A DNA stretch of 64,000 bases, taken from NCBI RefSeq assembly GCF_947500075.1, contig NZ_CANMQS010000001.1, positions 310,001 to 374,000 of the forward strand, written 5' to 3'. The notes beneath the pieces are model-generated. The model was not told where the DNA came from. It ran no database searches and saw only the letters and a list, made by a program, of their open reading frames with translations. Of the stretch, positions 44,853 through 57,000 are shown piece after piece. The translations under genes and the position numbers were made by a program. The stretch is from an uncultured Sulfitobacter sp. GTDB lineage: Bacteria; Pseudomonadota; Alphaproteobacteria; Rhodobacterales; Rhodobacteraceae. Positions within the stretch are counted from its first letter, which is position 1; each line of letters starts with the position of its first letter.

Positions 44853-45614
44853 ATGGTCAAAAGACGCGCCGTTTCAAAAGCCGATAAGGAGCTTCAGCCA
44901 GATCGTTTGCCAATGCTCTACAAGACATTGGTGCCCCTGACAGCAGAGCGGCAAAGCGGGACCTACCTGTCTCCTGAACGCGACTACGCTTTTGCCAATA
45001 TGGTCAACGCGATCCCCGTCACCACGGACGAATTCGCCCCGGCCATGCGCAACTACCCCATTGTTCTGGCCGGAGGAGATGTGCCAACGCCCGTTGCTCT
45101 GGTCGGGTTTGAAACCGGGCGAAACGATCATGTGGATGCTGACGGACACTGGGCCAAGGGGGCCTATATCCCGGCCTACCTGCGGCGCTATCCTTTCGCA
45201 TACGTCAGGGAATCCAACACCTCTGATCGCAATATCCTCTGTGCGGACCTGTCCTCCGTCATTTTCGATACGAAAGGGGCACCAGACCGCGCGCTGTTTG
45301 AGGAGGACGGACAACCCGGAACGTTGCTCAAGAACGTGATGGATTTCTGCAACCGCTATGACATCGCCACCCAACGCACGCGGCTCGCGATGGAGGAAGC
45401 AATCAAATTTGATCTGATCGAAGACTCGACCGTCACAGTTTCGCGCGGCGAAAAGACCCTCAAGGTGGACGGGTTCCGGGTCATCTCTGAGGAAAAACTG
45501 CGTGCCTTGCCGGATGATGTGCTGGCAGGTCTGGCGCGCCGTGGTGTGCTGAACATCTATGCGGCGCACCACCTGTCGCTGACCAACTTCTCATCGTTTG
45601 GATCTGCCCTGTGA
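44853..45614 (+). CDS. SapC-family protein
   Basis: 253 residues. The SapC pattern runs through the whole chain: DYAFANMVNAIPVTTDEF, AMRNYPIVLAG, AYIPAYLRRYPFAYV, then DGFRVISEEKLRALPDD and the C-terminal YAAHHLSLTNF. SapC was named from the Campylobacter fetus S-layer protein locus; its molecular role is unsettled. No signal peptide or span is visible, so it should be cytoplasmic. Starts 17 bases after the M50-like gene and overlaps the next start (TGATG at 45612), so it is co-translated with the adaptors. Confidence 0.82.
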   Translation: MVKRRAVSKADKELQPDRLPMLYKTLVPLTAERQSGTYLSPERDYAFANMVNAIPVTTDEFAPAMRNYPIVLAGGDVPTPVALVGFETGRNDHVDADGHWAKGAYIPAYLRRYPFAYVRESNTSDRNILCADLSSVIFDTKGAPDRALFEEDGQPGTLLKNVMDFCNRYDIATQRTRLAMEEAIKFDLIEDSTVTVSRGEKTLKVDGFRVISEEKLRALPDDVLAGLARRGVLNIYAAHHLSLTNFSSFGSAL

Positions 45615-46408
45615 TGCGGGTGTTGGGATGGGTGATACTGGCCCATCTGGGGTGGTCTACGGCCACCCTTGCACAAAATGTCTCCGCCATTCTGGAACCG
45701 GTTCAGGTGATTGAGCTGAAACCCTCCGTGCCTGGCCGACTGGCGATGCTGGATGTTGCCGAAGGCGATGGTCTGGCGAAGGGCGCAGTGCTGGCTGCAA
45801 TGGATGCCCGCGTGCAGGAAGCGCGGGTTGCATTGGCCAAGATCGCCGCAGCTGCTGCGGGTCCGACAGATCGTGCAGATATTGTCGTCGAACAGGCGAC
45901 AGAGCTATTGGCGCGCATCACCAAGGCGCGTGCGCGCGGGGCAGCACAGCCGTGGGAAGTGCGGCAAGCCGAACAGGCCCTTTCGCTGGCCCGCGCTGAC
46001 GCCCAGATCGCAGCAGAAACCGCAACCCGACTGGGCGCACAACTGGCTCTGGAAGAGGCAACGCTGTCCGAATTCATCATGCAGGCACCGTTCAACGGCA
46101 CCGTTTTGCAGATCATCGCAGAACCCGGCGCAATCGTTGATACCGATGAGACGATACTTGAGTTTGGCAACCTCGCCCGGCTCAGCGCCACGGCCTTTCT
46201 GCCTGTGGACTGGGCGCAAAGCCTGAAGGTCGGGGACAGGGTCTCCGCCAATCTGGCAGGCGCTGAGCAGTCCAGTCTGGAACTGACCGTCGCCGCTGTT
46301 GATCCGCGTATTGATCCCGCCAGCCGCAGCGTCCGTGTCCGTCTTGAGATGGACAATCCGGACCGTCGGATCTTTGCCGGCACCACCATTGAGCTTCGGC
46401 GTCGCTGA
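45614..46408 (+). CDS. Small HlyD/MFP-type periplasmic adaptor
   Basis: 264 residues from ATG 45614, which overlaps the sapC stop. A signal peptide (RVLGWVILAHLGWSTATLAQ) is followed by a lipoyl half-motif (VPGRLAMLDVAEGDGLAKGAVLA), a helical hairpin (~55-155), the second lipoyl half (MQAPFNGTVLQIIAEPGAIV) and a beta-barrel ending TTIELRR. This is a compact membrane-fusion protein of the type that joins inner-membrane pumps to TolC-like channels. It ends without a membrane-anchor span. The next gene begins one base after its stop. Confidence 0.85.
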   Translation: MRVLGWVILAHLGWSTATLAQNVSAILEPVQVIELKPSVPGRLAMLDVAEGDGLAKGAVLAAMDARVQEARVALAKIAAAAAGPTDRADIVVEQATELLARITKARARGAAQPWEVRQAEQALSLARADAQIAAETATRLGAQLALEEATLSEFIMQAPFNGTVLQIIAEPGAIVDTDETILEFGNLARLSATAFLPVDWAQSLKVGDRVSANLAGAEQSSLELTVAAVDPRIDPASRSVRVRLEMDNPDRRIFAGTTIELRRR

Positions 46409-46409
46409 C

Positions 46410-48065
46410 ATGGCCGAAGACGAGTCCCCCACATCTGCTCCTCCGCCGCAGACGCAAACCCGCGATTTGAATGATGCAATCGCCGCGTGCTTTTCCCCGT
46501 ATCTTTCCGCCCCCCCCTTCCCCCAGCGTCTGGTGGAATTGGTTGCTGCCCTGACGACTTCTCGCAGCGTCTCCCTCTGGTCCCGCCCGCGCGGGGAGGA
46601 GGACGCAGCCCTGTTTGCCAGCATCGGAAACGCGCCCGCGTTTGAAACCCTCAGCAAAGCCCTGACCGCAGAGCCGCCCACAGCCCCCCCAACAGACATC
46701 CCCCGCGCGCGGTTTGCGGACGGGTTGCTGATCGCAGACATCGCCATGCCAGACAGCAGTACCGCGATATTGGCGCTCACCCTGCCCTCCGGCGGGCCCG
46801 GTGCGCAAAGCGTGGCCTATGAACGCGTCACCACCCTTTCGCATCTCTCCTTCGCCCAGTTCCGCAATCCGGACATGGTGGAACAGGCTGCACTGACACG
46901 GGACATTAACAAGATTGCAAGCGGGGACGCCGCGCGGCTTCAGCCGATGGTCGACAGGCTTGCGCGGATATCCGGCGCTGACTATGCGGCAGCCGGGATA
47001 TGGCGCGGCGGCGATTTGAAGGACCTCACGATCTCCGGTCAGGACAAGTTTACCAAACGCGCGCTGCTCCCTGACAAGCTAAGGGGGCAGTTGCAGGAAA
47101 CAGCACGGCAATCGCTTTCTGCTCGGGCGCGCAGCTTCGCGGCCATTCCCGGTCGGGAAGACGGGCTGGCGCTGTTGCTGGAAAAACCAACGCGCGCGCC
47201 TGCCCTGTTGCCGCTGACCGCCGCCCTGTTTGCGCAAGCCGACCATGGACAAGCCCCGCGCAGATCGTTGGCGAAACTGAACCGCTATGCCGCTTTCGCC
47301 TTGGCGGTAGTTGGCATCGGGCTGATCCCCATCCCAGATGGCGTCCGGATCAATGCAACAACCGAAGCGGTCAACAAGCGGATCGTCACGGCCCCCTTCA
47401 CCACCGTTATTCAGCGCATCGACGTCGAAGAAGGTGTCCCCCTGCGCGCAGGCCAGACCATCGTGATCCTTGACACGCAAGAGATCGATATTGAGCTGAC
47501 CGGCCTCCGCTCTGAACGCGCAGCGGCTGTCATTGAACAGGAGACCGCGCGGCTGAACGCCAACGCCGCATCCCTGCGGAACGCAGAGCTTGCGGTTGCG
47601 CAGTTCAACTCCCGCATTGACCTTCTTGAAGCACGCAAAGCCAGCGCCAAAATCACGGCGCAGATTGATGGCATCTCTGTTCTGGGCGATCTGAAGCAAC
47701 GCATTGGGACCACCGTGCGCCAGGGCGATCCCCTGTTGGAGATTTCCGACCCCGCCGACGTTGCTCTGACGCTGACCATTCTGGAAGCTGACATCGGCAA
47801 GGTGGGAGCAGGAGACGCAGGTCAGTTTCGCCCGGACTTCGATCCAACGGTCACCTATGCCGCGACGGTTGCGTCAGTCTCGCCCGCAATTGATGTGACG
47901 GCTGACGTCCCCAGCGCGACAGCCAAGGCGACGTTCAATGCAGACATCGACGGGCTGCGGCCCGGCCTGACCGGACTGCTGCTGGTTGGCGACACCCGGC
48001 GACCCATCTGGCAAGTGCTCTATAACAACTTGCGCGACTGGATTTTACTGCGCGTCTGGCTGTGA
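46410..48065 (+). CDS. GAF-like / HlyD fusion adaptor
   Basis: 551 residues from ATG 46410. Residues ~20-285 are cytoplasmic and show two GAF-like halves (FPQRLVELVAALTTSRSVSLW, then LQPMVDRLARISGADYAAAGIW). A single span lies at ~293-308, followed by a lipoyl half (TAPFTTVIQRIDVEEGVPLRAG, ~327-348), coiled coil (~360-420), the second half (TAQIDGISVLGDLKQRIGTTVRQGD) and a beta domain. Standard adaptors have only a short N-terminal tail, so the large cytosolic sensor-like part is unusual. Last gene of the plus-strand run, with only 10 bases to the convergent giant-protein gene. Confidence 0.8.
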   Translation: MAEDESPTSAPPPQTQTRDLNDAIAACFSPYLSAPPFPQRLVELVAALTTSRSVSLWSRPRGEEDAALFASIGNAPAFETLSKALTAEPPTAPPTDIPRARFADGLLIADIAMPDSSTAILALTLPSGGPGAQSVAYERVTTLSHLSFAQFRNPDMVEQAALTRDINKIASGDAARLQPMVDRLARISGADYAAAGIWRGGDLKDLTISGQDKFTKRALLPDKLRGQLQETARQSLSARARSFAAIPGREDGLALLLEKPTRAPALLPLTAALFAQADHGQAPRRSLAKLNRYAAFALAVVGIGLIPIPDGVRINATTEAVNKRIVTAPFTTVIQRIDVEEGVPLRAGQTIVILDTQEIDIELTGLRSERAAAVIEQETARLNANAASLRNAELAVAQFNSRIDLLEARKASAKITAQIDGISVLGDLKQRIGTTVRQGDPLLEISDPADVALTLTILEADIGKVGAGDAGQFRPDFDPTVTYAATVASVSPAIDVTADVPSATAKATFNADIDGLRPGLTGLLLVGDTRRPIWQVLYNNLRDWILLRVWL

Positions 48066-48075
48066 TCAACGCCAA

Positions 48076-51000
48076 TCACTGCTGACCCGGCACCGCTGTC
48101 TGTCCGCTGAGGAATTCGTAGTTGAAGCGATTCAGGCTCACCCCCAAAGGATCCGAGGTGCTGTTATACATGTCCTCAACCGTGCGGAACGCGATATCAT
48201 CAAAGATGTCACCGACCTTCAGGATGTCCTGCTTGCCGTAAATCTCACCCACATGGGCCGATGCGAAATAGGTCCGCGTGTTGTGCAGACCAGCCTCGTC
48301 CGGCAAGGTGGACGGGCGATCCACTGTCACACCAAGCGTGTAAGCCTCGTCAATCAACTGGGAACCAACAGTCAGCGCACGGGTCTCATTCACCAGCCGG
48401 AACGAGTCCTGCGTATAGCTGTCCAGCAATTGAACCGGCGCATCAAAGAGCACGGAGCTTTCGAACTCATCGTGGAAATCATCCTCCAGATCATGCAGTT
48501 CCACCCGTGGGAAAATCGCGATCCAATGCCCGCCAGTGTCCGCGACGATGTTGCGCACATAGTCGAGTGACCCGTCCTGCCGGTAGAGGTTGATGGTCAC
48601 GTTCGATCCCGGCTCTGCCGTGCCGGTGAAGATCGGGTCGATCAACAGAATGGGCAGGAACTGCGCATCATCAATGCCGTCAATCGCCTTGGTCTGACGC
48701 CCCTCTTCTTCTTCGGGCAAGGGCTGTGGTACGATGGTTGCCGTGTCGTCATCATCATAGCTGCGGCCATTGGGATCGTTTGCGACAGGTGTCGAGCCGC
48801 CGTCAATGGAGGCCGTATTTGAAACCGGCATCAACACATCCGTGAGGAAGCCGACAGTGACCTCCAGATCAATTGTCAGGCTCTGACCCGGTTCCAGCAC
48901 GGGGATGGTGACGATCAACGTGTCGGACCCGTTCACAGAGGTCGGCGACACCGACCCGAGCGTCGGATCGGACAGGATCGTGTTGCCGGTCAGCGTCAAC
49001 TGGAACGGCAACGTGTCGGAGACCACGGTGTTGAAAGCGGGCGACGTGGCAGTGGCATCATTGGTGACCACAAGCGTGTAGATAAACGTCTCCCCCAGCA
49101 GAGGATCCGTCTCACTTGTGGACTTCTCAACGCTGATACTTGGCTCAATCACTTCGATCGTGCCGGTATCAATCACCTGGTCGAGGGCAAGTTCCCCTTC
49201 GGGCGTCACAATCAACCCGGCGGTATTGGTCAGCTGTGTACCCTGCACGTTTGTCGCGATATCATTCACACGCGCAACGACCTCTACTGTGATCGTGTCT
49301 TCGGCGGCGGTGATCGTACCGTCAACATAGCTGTTGACCAGATCGTTGAAGGTGATCGTCATCGTCTGACCGGCGTTGGCAATGTCCGTCGTGCCAACCG
49401 TGATCTCACTGCCGACGTTGGTGACATTGGCACTCACAAACGTCAGCCCGTCAGGCAGAACATCCGTCAACACCGCTGTATCCATCGCGATCTCCGGCAG
49501 GGTCAGAACCAGTTCATAGGTGATCTCTTCCCCGATGGCTGCCCCCAGAATGCCATCGCCATCCCCATCCTCAGGCGTTTCGCCAAAGCCGGTTGAGACG
49601 GGCTCTTTCGTCAGGGTCGGCCCGGTGGTGATCACGTGATCATCGGTCACCGTCGGATAGTCCACACCAACCGGATTGCCCCCTTCGTCAAGCGGATCGC
49701 CCGGAACGCTGTCATAATCGACGCTGGCGGTATTCACGAAGGAATCCACAGGCGCAGCCGTTGCAGAAAGCGTCGCGACATAGGTGATTTCCAGCACCTC
49801 ATCCAAGGCCAGCACATCGAACGTGACGTCAAATCCGGTGCCCGTTATGCTCACCGAGCTGGGCGTCGCGGCAACCCCGTCAATGGTGTAGGACAGGGAG
49901 CCGGTGTCTAAGGTAAACGCGGCGGGCAAGACATCGCCAATCGCAAGATCAAATGCAGGACCGCCGCCTGCGGGGTCGCCATCATTCGTAATCCTCAGCA
50001 CAAATGTCGCTGGATCACCGGGATCAACGGCCAGTGGACCTGACTTTTCCAACTCCAGCAAGGGTTCAACCACGGTGACCTCTGCCGTATCCGTCACCGG
50101 CGCAAAGGGATCGTCACCAACCGGATCGACGTTGAGCGTGGCTGTATTGGCCAGGTCGTCCCCTGCCCCGGTGCCGCCATCGCTTAGCACGCGCGCGACA
50201 ACGTCGAAGATCAGCACGTCATCCGCTCCGATGGAACCGTCGGAGGCGTTGGTCATCGCCCCGAAGTCGAACGTGATCTCATTAGGGTTTGTACCGTCCG
50301 GCGTCACTATGACCGTGCCTGCCGCGCCAGTGCCATTCACATCAATCACCGTGGCAGAGACAAACGCCACCTCGTCCGGCAGCACATCGGTCAAGGTAAC
50401 ACCCTCCAGCGCAATCTCAGGCAAGGTCAGCGCATAGCGGTACGTGACCTCTTCACCAACGGTCAGTTCGAAGGGAGAGGAGCCCAGTTCACTATCCGTT
50501 TCCGTGAACTGAGAAGTGAACGCCGTCTTCTCAAGACCGGGAGAGGTCACAACGACATGGTCGTCACTGTCGGACCCCGTGCGCCCAACAGGGTTGCCCC
50601 CCGCGTCGACGGGGTCACCCGGCGCACTGTCGAAATTCACGGTGGCGGTATTGTCCAGCGTACTGGCCGCAGGGGCGGTCGCGGAGATGGTGGCAGAAAA
50701 GTCAACGCGGATCACGTCGCCCGGCGCAATCTCGTCCAGCGTCAGTTCAAAACCGCCCGTCTGACCTGTCGCAGGCGTCGTCACCGTTGGCTGTACCCCC
50801 AGAGATACGCCATTGAGGAAGACTTCAGCGGAACCGGGCACATAGGTCAGGTTCGGGTTGGCAAGTGCATCCGCAATCAACACATCAAACGCGGTGCTGT
50901 TGCCCGTGTTCACAACCTCAATTGCGTATGCAACAGGTTGGCCAAGGTCACCTGCAACTTCACCCGTCTTTGTCAGTTCCAGTGCCGGTTCAACAATCTC

Positions 51001-54000
51001 AACCGTTTCGGCCGCCGTGATCTCGGCCAGCGGCGCATCCGGCCCAATGGGATCAATGATCAACCCGGCGGTGTTGGTCAGCTGGCTATTGGGCATGGTG
51101 CCGCTGTTGGCGGGAATGTCTTCTACCCGCGCAACCACCTGAACGATGATCGCATCATTTGCCCGTGTTCCGGTTCCATCCGTATCGCTGTTCAGCACAT
51201 CATCCAGCGTGATGGTCAGCAACTGCCCCGCTTCAACAAAAGACGCCCCAGCATTGATGGTCGCAAGATCCGTGCCCCCGCCAACCGTGACCGAACCGCC
51301 AAGCCCCACAACCTCGGCCGAGACGAAGGTCAGGCCAGTTGGCAAAGTGTCCGTCAGGGTCACCGCGTCCATCGCGATTTCAGGCAGGGTCAGCACCAAC
51401 TCATAAGTCACTTCTTCACCGATTTGCAGGTCGCGGATCATATCGCCATCCGCGTCCTCCGGTGTCTGGGCAAAACTGGAGGACAGGGTCGTTTTCTCAA
51501 GCGTTGGAATGGTCGCCACGGTGAAGGAGGCATCAACCGGGGTGTAGGTTTCCTCAACCGGGTTGCCGTCTGCATCCAACGGGTCACCCGGGGCGCTGTC
51601 ATAGTCCGCTGTCACCGTGTTGGTGAAGGTTTCAAGCGGATCCGCAGAGGGGGAAAGCGTGCCGTCATAGGTGATCACAAACACATCCTGCGGGTCCATC
51701 ACATCGATGTTCAGCGTGAAAGACGCCGCAGAGAAAGTCAGTTCACCCGAACCCGGTGCATAGGCCGACCCGTTTCGCGTCACGTTGATGGTCGATCCGT
51801 CAAGCGTCATGCCCGTTGGCAGGGTATCGGTGATTTCAATGTCATATGCCGGTCCTGTGGCATCAGGTGCGATACCCGGACCGACGTTCTGGACATTGAT
51901 GGTGAACACGCCGCTTTCTCCGGGGCTCAGCGCCACGGGGCCGGCCTTGGCGATCTCAAGCTCAGGCTCGACCACCCGCACGTCCGCATCCGCTTCCGCA
52001 GCAGACAGAGGGCTTCCGCCCACCGGCACAACCGCCAGACTTGCGGCATTTGACAAGTTGTCCCCGGCATTCGGCACACCGTCATTCGTCACCCGCGCCA
52101 CGACTTCGATCGTGATGACATCATCGGCACCAATTGTTGGCGGCGCGGTATCTTCCAGATTTCGGATCCCCCCGAAATCAAGCAGGAAGTTCTGTGGCGT
52201 CACTTCCGTCAACGTGGGATCAGTCAGCGCGTTGTTGGACAGATCAGACATGTCTGACCCGAACGACACCACATTGAAGCTGACAAATTCCAGACCGGGC
52301 GCCAGCGCGTCCTCAAACACGACGCTGGACATGTCGATCTCTGGCAGGAAAAGCTCGTAGGTATAGGTGACCTCTTCCCCAATGTTGAGATCAAAGGGCG
52401 TATCGCCAAACGTGCTTGGTGTTTCAGAAAAGCTTGATGTCGTGGGGGTCTTTGTCAGGAACGGCACTGTCGCAACCGACGTATCATCATCGGCGGTGTA
52501 GTCCCGGTCATCCACGGGGTTGCCGTTTTCATCCAAGGGATCACCCGGCAGACTGTCATAGGCGACAGTGGCCGTGTTGAGGAACGTCTCCGCCTCGGGC
52601 GCATTCGCGTCCAGCAGGGCGGTATAGGTCACATCAAGTGTCACGCCGACCGGAACAGGAATCGGATCCCCGGTAACATTGTCATCCAGTTCAAAGGAGA
52701 ACCCGTCGCCTGTCTCAACAACATCCACCGAAGCGGTGATATCCACGCCGTCCAGCACGATCACAACCGAACCGGAGACAAGCGACAGCTCAGGGCTGTC
52801 AAAACTGTCCGCGACGATCACATCAAAGGCAGGCGCGGTCCCGTCATTGGTTACACTCACCGCGTAATCAACCGGGTCACCGGGGTTTACGGCGATATCA
52901 CCCGACTTGGTAACAGTCAGATTTGGCTCAACGATTTCGACGGTTTCGCTTGCTGTGGCTTGCGTCAGTGCGGGTTCCCCCTGCGGGGTGACGATCAAGC
53001 CTGCGGTGTTGGTCAGTTGCGTATTCGGCAAAGCCCCCACATTGGCCGGATCATCGTCTACGCGCGCGACGATCTGGACCGTTACCGTATCCTGCCCCGG
53101 ATCAATGGTCCCATCGACATAAGTGTTGATCACATCCGCAAGTGTCAGGGTCAGATCCTGCCCCACCACCGACAATGTCGCACCTGCGTTGATCACGGCA
53201 AGGTCGGTTTCACCGCCCACCGTGATCTCGCTGCCGATGCCTGTCACCTCTGCCGCGACAAAACTCAGCCCCGCAGGCAAGCTGTCGCTGAGCACAACCC
53301 TGTCCATCGGGATTTCCGGCAAGGTCAGCGTGAGCTCATATGTGACGGTTTCACCGATGGTGAGGTCTTGAACCGCGTCGCCATCCGCGTTTTCCGGCGT
53401 CTCAGATGTGCCGGAGGCAATCGCCGTCTTCTCCAACGTCGGTACGGTTGAGATGATGTGGCTGTCCTCAACGGGGGTGTAATCCTCCGCCACAGGGCGC
53501 CCACCTGCATCGACAAGATCGTCCGGTGCGCTGAAATAATCCGCGCTCGCGGTATTCTCAAAGGTGGTCAGCGGCCCTTCACCGGTATCCAGCGATGCCT
53601 GATAGGTCACCACAATGCTCTCCCCCACCTCAAGGAGCGCAAACTCCGCAAGGAAAGTGCTGGCATTGGCGCTAAAGCTCTCCGGCGTCAGTGTGCCGCC
53701 GCTGCCATCGGCAAACGTAAAAGAGCCGGGGTCAAGCGTCAGCCCTGCGGGCATTGTGTCTGCAATGTCCAGATCATAGGCAGGCCCTTCGGCGCCGGAG
53801 ACACCGGCATTGGTGATCACAACCGTGAATATGCCCGGCGCCCCACCGGGATTGAGCGCAAGCGGTCCTGTCTTGTCGATGGTCAGTTCCGGCTCCACCA
53901 CGCGCACATCCGCAGTGGTGGTCTGCGTGCCGAAGGGCGTCCCACTGACCGGGTCAACATCAAGCGACACGGTATTGGTCAGCATGTCCCCAGCAACCAG

Positions 54001-57000
54001 TCCGCCATCCGTGACGCGGGCAACGACCTCGAACACCAACACATCATCGGGGCCAATGGTGCCGTCAACGGCGTTGTTCATCCCACCGAAATCAAGCTCA
54101 ATCTCGTTGGGGTTCACGCCATCCGGCGTCACAACGACCGTCCCCGCTGCTCCGGTACCGTTGACGGCAACGACATTGGCCGACACGAATTCAAGCCCCG
54201 CAGGCAACACGTCAGTGGCGATCACACTGTCCAGATCAATCTCCGGCAGGGTGATCTCATAGCGGAACGTGACCTCCTCACCGATGGCCAGGTCAAACGG
54301 GGCAGAGCCCAGTTCGCTATCGGTCTCAGCGAATTGCGAGGTGAAAGGTGTTTTGCTGATCCGCGGAACGGTTGCCAGATTATGCGTATCGCTGTCGATA
54401 TCGTCCCGGCCCAAGGGTGCGCCATCTGCGTCAACAGGCTCCCCTTCGACGCTGTCAAAGACAACCGTCGCCATGTTTGTGAACGTCTCCGACGGAGGCG
54501 CGGTTGGGGAAACCTGCACATCGAAGTCCACCCGGATCACATCGCCCGGCAGAAAGGTGAGATCCTGCACCTGAAATCCCGTCGGCACCGGTGCCGCAGC
54601 TTCAATGATCGTCGGTTGTGGAACAAGCGACACACCGTTCAGGAACACCTCTGCCGTGCCGTTTTGATACAGCAGGTTGGTGTTGGCGAATGTGTCCGTA
54701 ACGTCAGCATCATAGGCAGGACCATCCCCCGTGTTGGTCACGGTGATGCTGTAGGGCACAATCTCCCCCAGATCGCCACCGACGGGGCCGGTTTTGACCA
54801 GCTCCAGTTCTGGCTCCACCACATTGATCGTTTCAGTTGCTGTTGCAGGGTCCTGAAGCGCTGTGCCGGTTCCTGGATCGGTCACAACCAGCGTCGCCGT
54901 GTTCGTCAATGCCGCCCCTTGCGTCGCGGCGGCAACATCAGCGACAATCGACGTGACCCGCACCACGATTGTCGTGTCTGTTGCAGCGGCATCGTCCGAC
55001 CCGTCGACCGCAATGGTGCCAAAGTCAAAGGTCACACTGTCCCGCGAGCCGCTGATCGTGATGGCCGGGTCCGCGTCGGTGTCATTGGCCGAAAGCCTTG
55101 TGGAGGTGTCATTCACATCGTCGCCAATCGACACCACCGTCGCGGATTGCGCCAGCAAACCCGGCGGCAGGCTGTCCGTGAGCACGATGTCTGCCGTGCC
55201 CTGCGGCACGGTCAAGATCAGCTCATAGGTGACCTCTTCGCCCACGTTAAGCTCGGCCGGATCACTGCCTGCGGCATCTGGCGTGTTCGTGTCACTGCTG
55301 GACAGGTAATTTTTGGCAACCGTCGCATCCGGTGTTGTCACCACCGCTGTATCGCTGGGGCCGGTGTAAACGCGCTCTTCCTCCGCGCCGCCTGCCGGTG
55401 TGATGGCATCCCCTGCCGGATTGGAATCGTAGCGCGCAACCTCTGCTGTGTTGGTCAGCGCGGTTGAGAACAACGCCGTGTCCTGCACAACCGCGTCATA
55501 GGTCACAATGGCCACATGCCCGGCAGGCAAATCCGGCACGATCACTTCCAGCGCGCCTGCCCCGTCGAAACTGAACGTCGGCGCGTCGACAGGCGTGAAC
55601 ACATTGCCGGATGCGTCTTGCAAAACGATTGAAACCGCGCCGCCTGCAACAACATCCGCTCCAACAACATCATCGGTCATCCGCATGTCATAGGCGGGTC
55701 CGCTGCCTTCGTTCTCAATGGTAAGCGTATAGCTGACCGGATCGCCCGCATCGGCATCGGCGGGCGTTACCGTCTTGTCGAGCGTGATGTCCGGCTCCAC
55801 CACCGTGACCGTCTCATCATCGGTGACCGTAGTGGTTCCTCCGTCGCCGTTTGTATCAGACACCGCACCGATGTTTGTCAGATCGCCGCCGTCTGCGGCC
55901 GCTGGCGTATCTGTCACCCGCGCCGTGACCCTGACGACAATCTCGTCTTTGCTGTCGATCACCGTATCGACCGAGTTGGTCAGATCACCAAAGTCAAATG
56001 TTGTCACCAAGCCCACATTCGTGCCGGAAGCCCCGACGGCCAGCAAAGAGCCGCCAATGTTATCCGCAGGTCCAGAGCCAGAAGTGACATCACCAATCCG
56101 CACAACTTCGGACGAGACATATTCAAACCCAGCAGGCAGCGTGTCGGTCAGGACAACATCACTGATCGTGCCCTCTGGCACAGTGACGGTGAATTCAAAC
56201 GTTGCAAGCTCCCCAATCCCGAGGTTTGCGCCCGTTGTCTCATCATAGCTGGTGCTGCCGGGCACGAGGCTCTTGTCCAGTTCAAGGTTCCGCGTGACGA
56301 CTTCTTCGGTATCAGACAGCGCGTATTCGCGATCATCCCCGTCCGCGCCACTGTCATCCTCCGGCGTGGAATCATAGAACAGAGCAGCCGTGTTCGGCAG
56401 CGTCAGCCCCGCAGCAACCGTAGGGCTGACCGTCGCTTCATAGCGGACAAGGACCACATCGTTCTGATCCAATCGGTCGATGAAGACCTCAAATGCGTTG
56501 GGGTCCCCACCGACATTTGTGCTCAGGTCATAATTCGTCCCATCAAAAGGTTGGGTTATGGTCGTCCCGTTAACCACCAGCGTGATGCTGCTGATATCCA
56601 ATGTGGTTTCCGGGTGCAGCACGTCGGACAGCGTCAGATCAAAAGCAGGGGCATCCCGGTTGCCGCTCGGATTGGTAATCTCCACTTCATAGCTCAGCAC
56701 ACCACCTGCCGAAGGGGAAGCGGGGCTGACGGTCTTGTCCAACGCAACATTCGGCTCAATCAGACGGACAGCGGCATCGTCCCTGTCCCTGAAACTTTGC
56801 ATGTCTGCATTTTCAAACTCGACTGACGCCTGATTGCGCATGAAATGATTCGCGCCGCCAACGTCAGCATCCCCTGCCCGCGCGAATACGCGAATTTCGA
56901 TGAAATCATTTGTCGGATCGTTGTCGGCGGTGTTTTCCAACGTGCCAAAGTCCAGCGACCAGGCATTCCCAACAGCCGTGGTGGTATCGGTCGCGACCAG

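Noticed and set aside
49100-55300. Assembly artefact by collapsed or expanded repeats
   Set aside because: The copies are well diverged at the DNA level and the frame stays open throughout, so mis-assembly is unlikely, though copy number could still vary between strains.
50557-55467. Long open frames on the plus strand opposite the giant-protein gene (for example 50557-52053 and 53458-55467)
   Set aside because: They lie antisense to a continuous repeat-protein frame, and their residue make-up is typical of antisense translation of GC-biased codons. No domain or ribosome site supports them.
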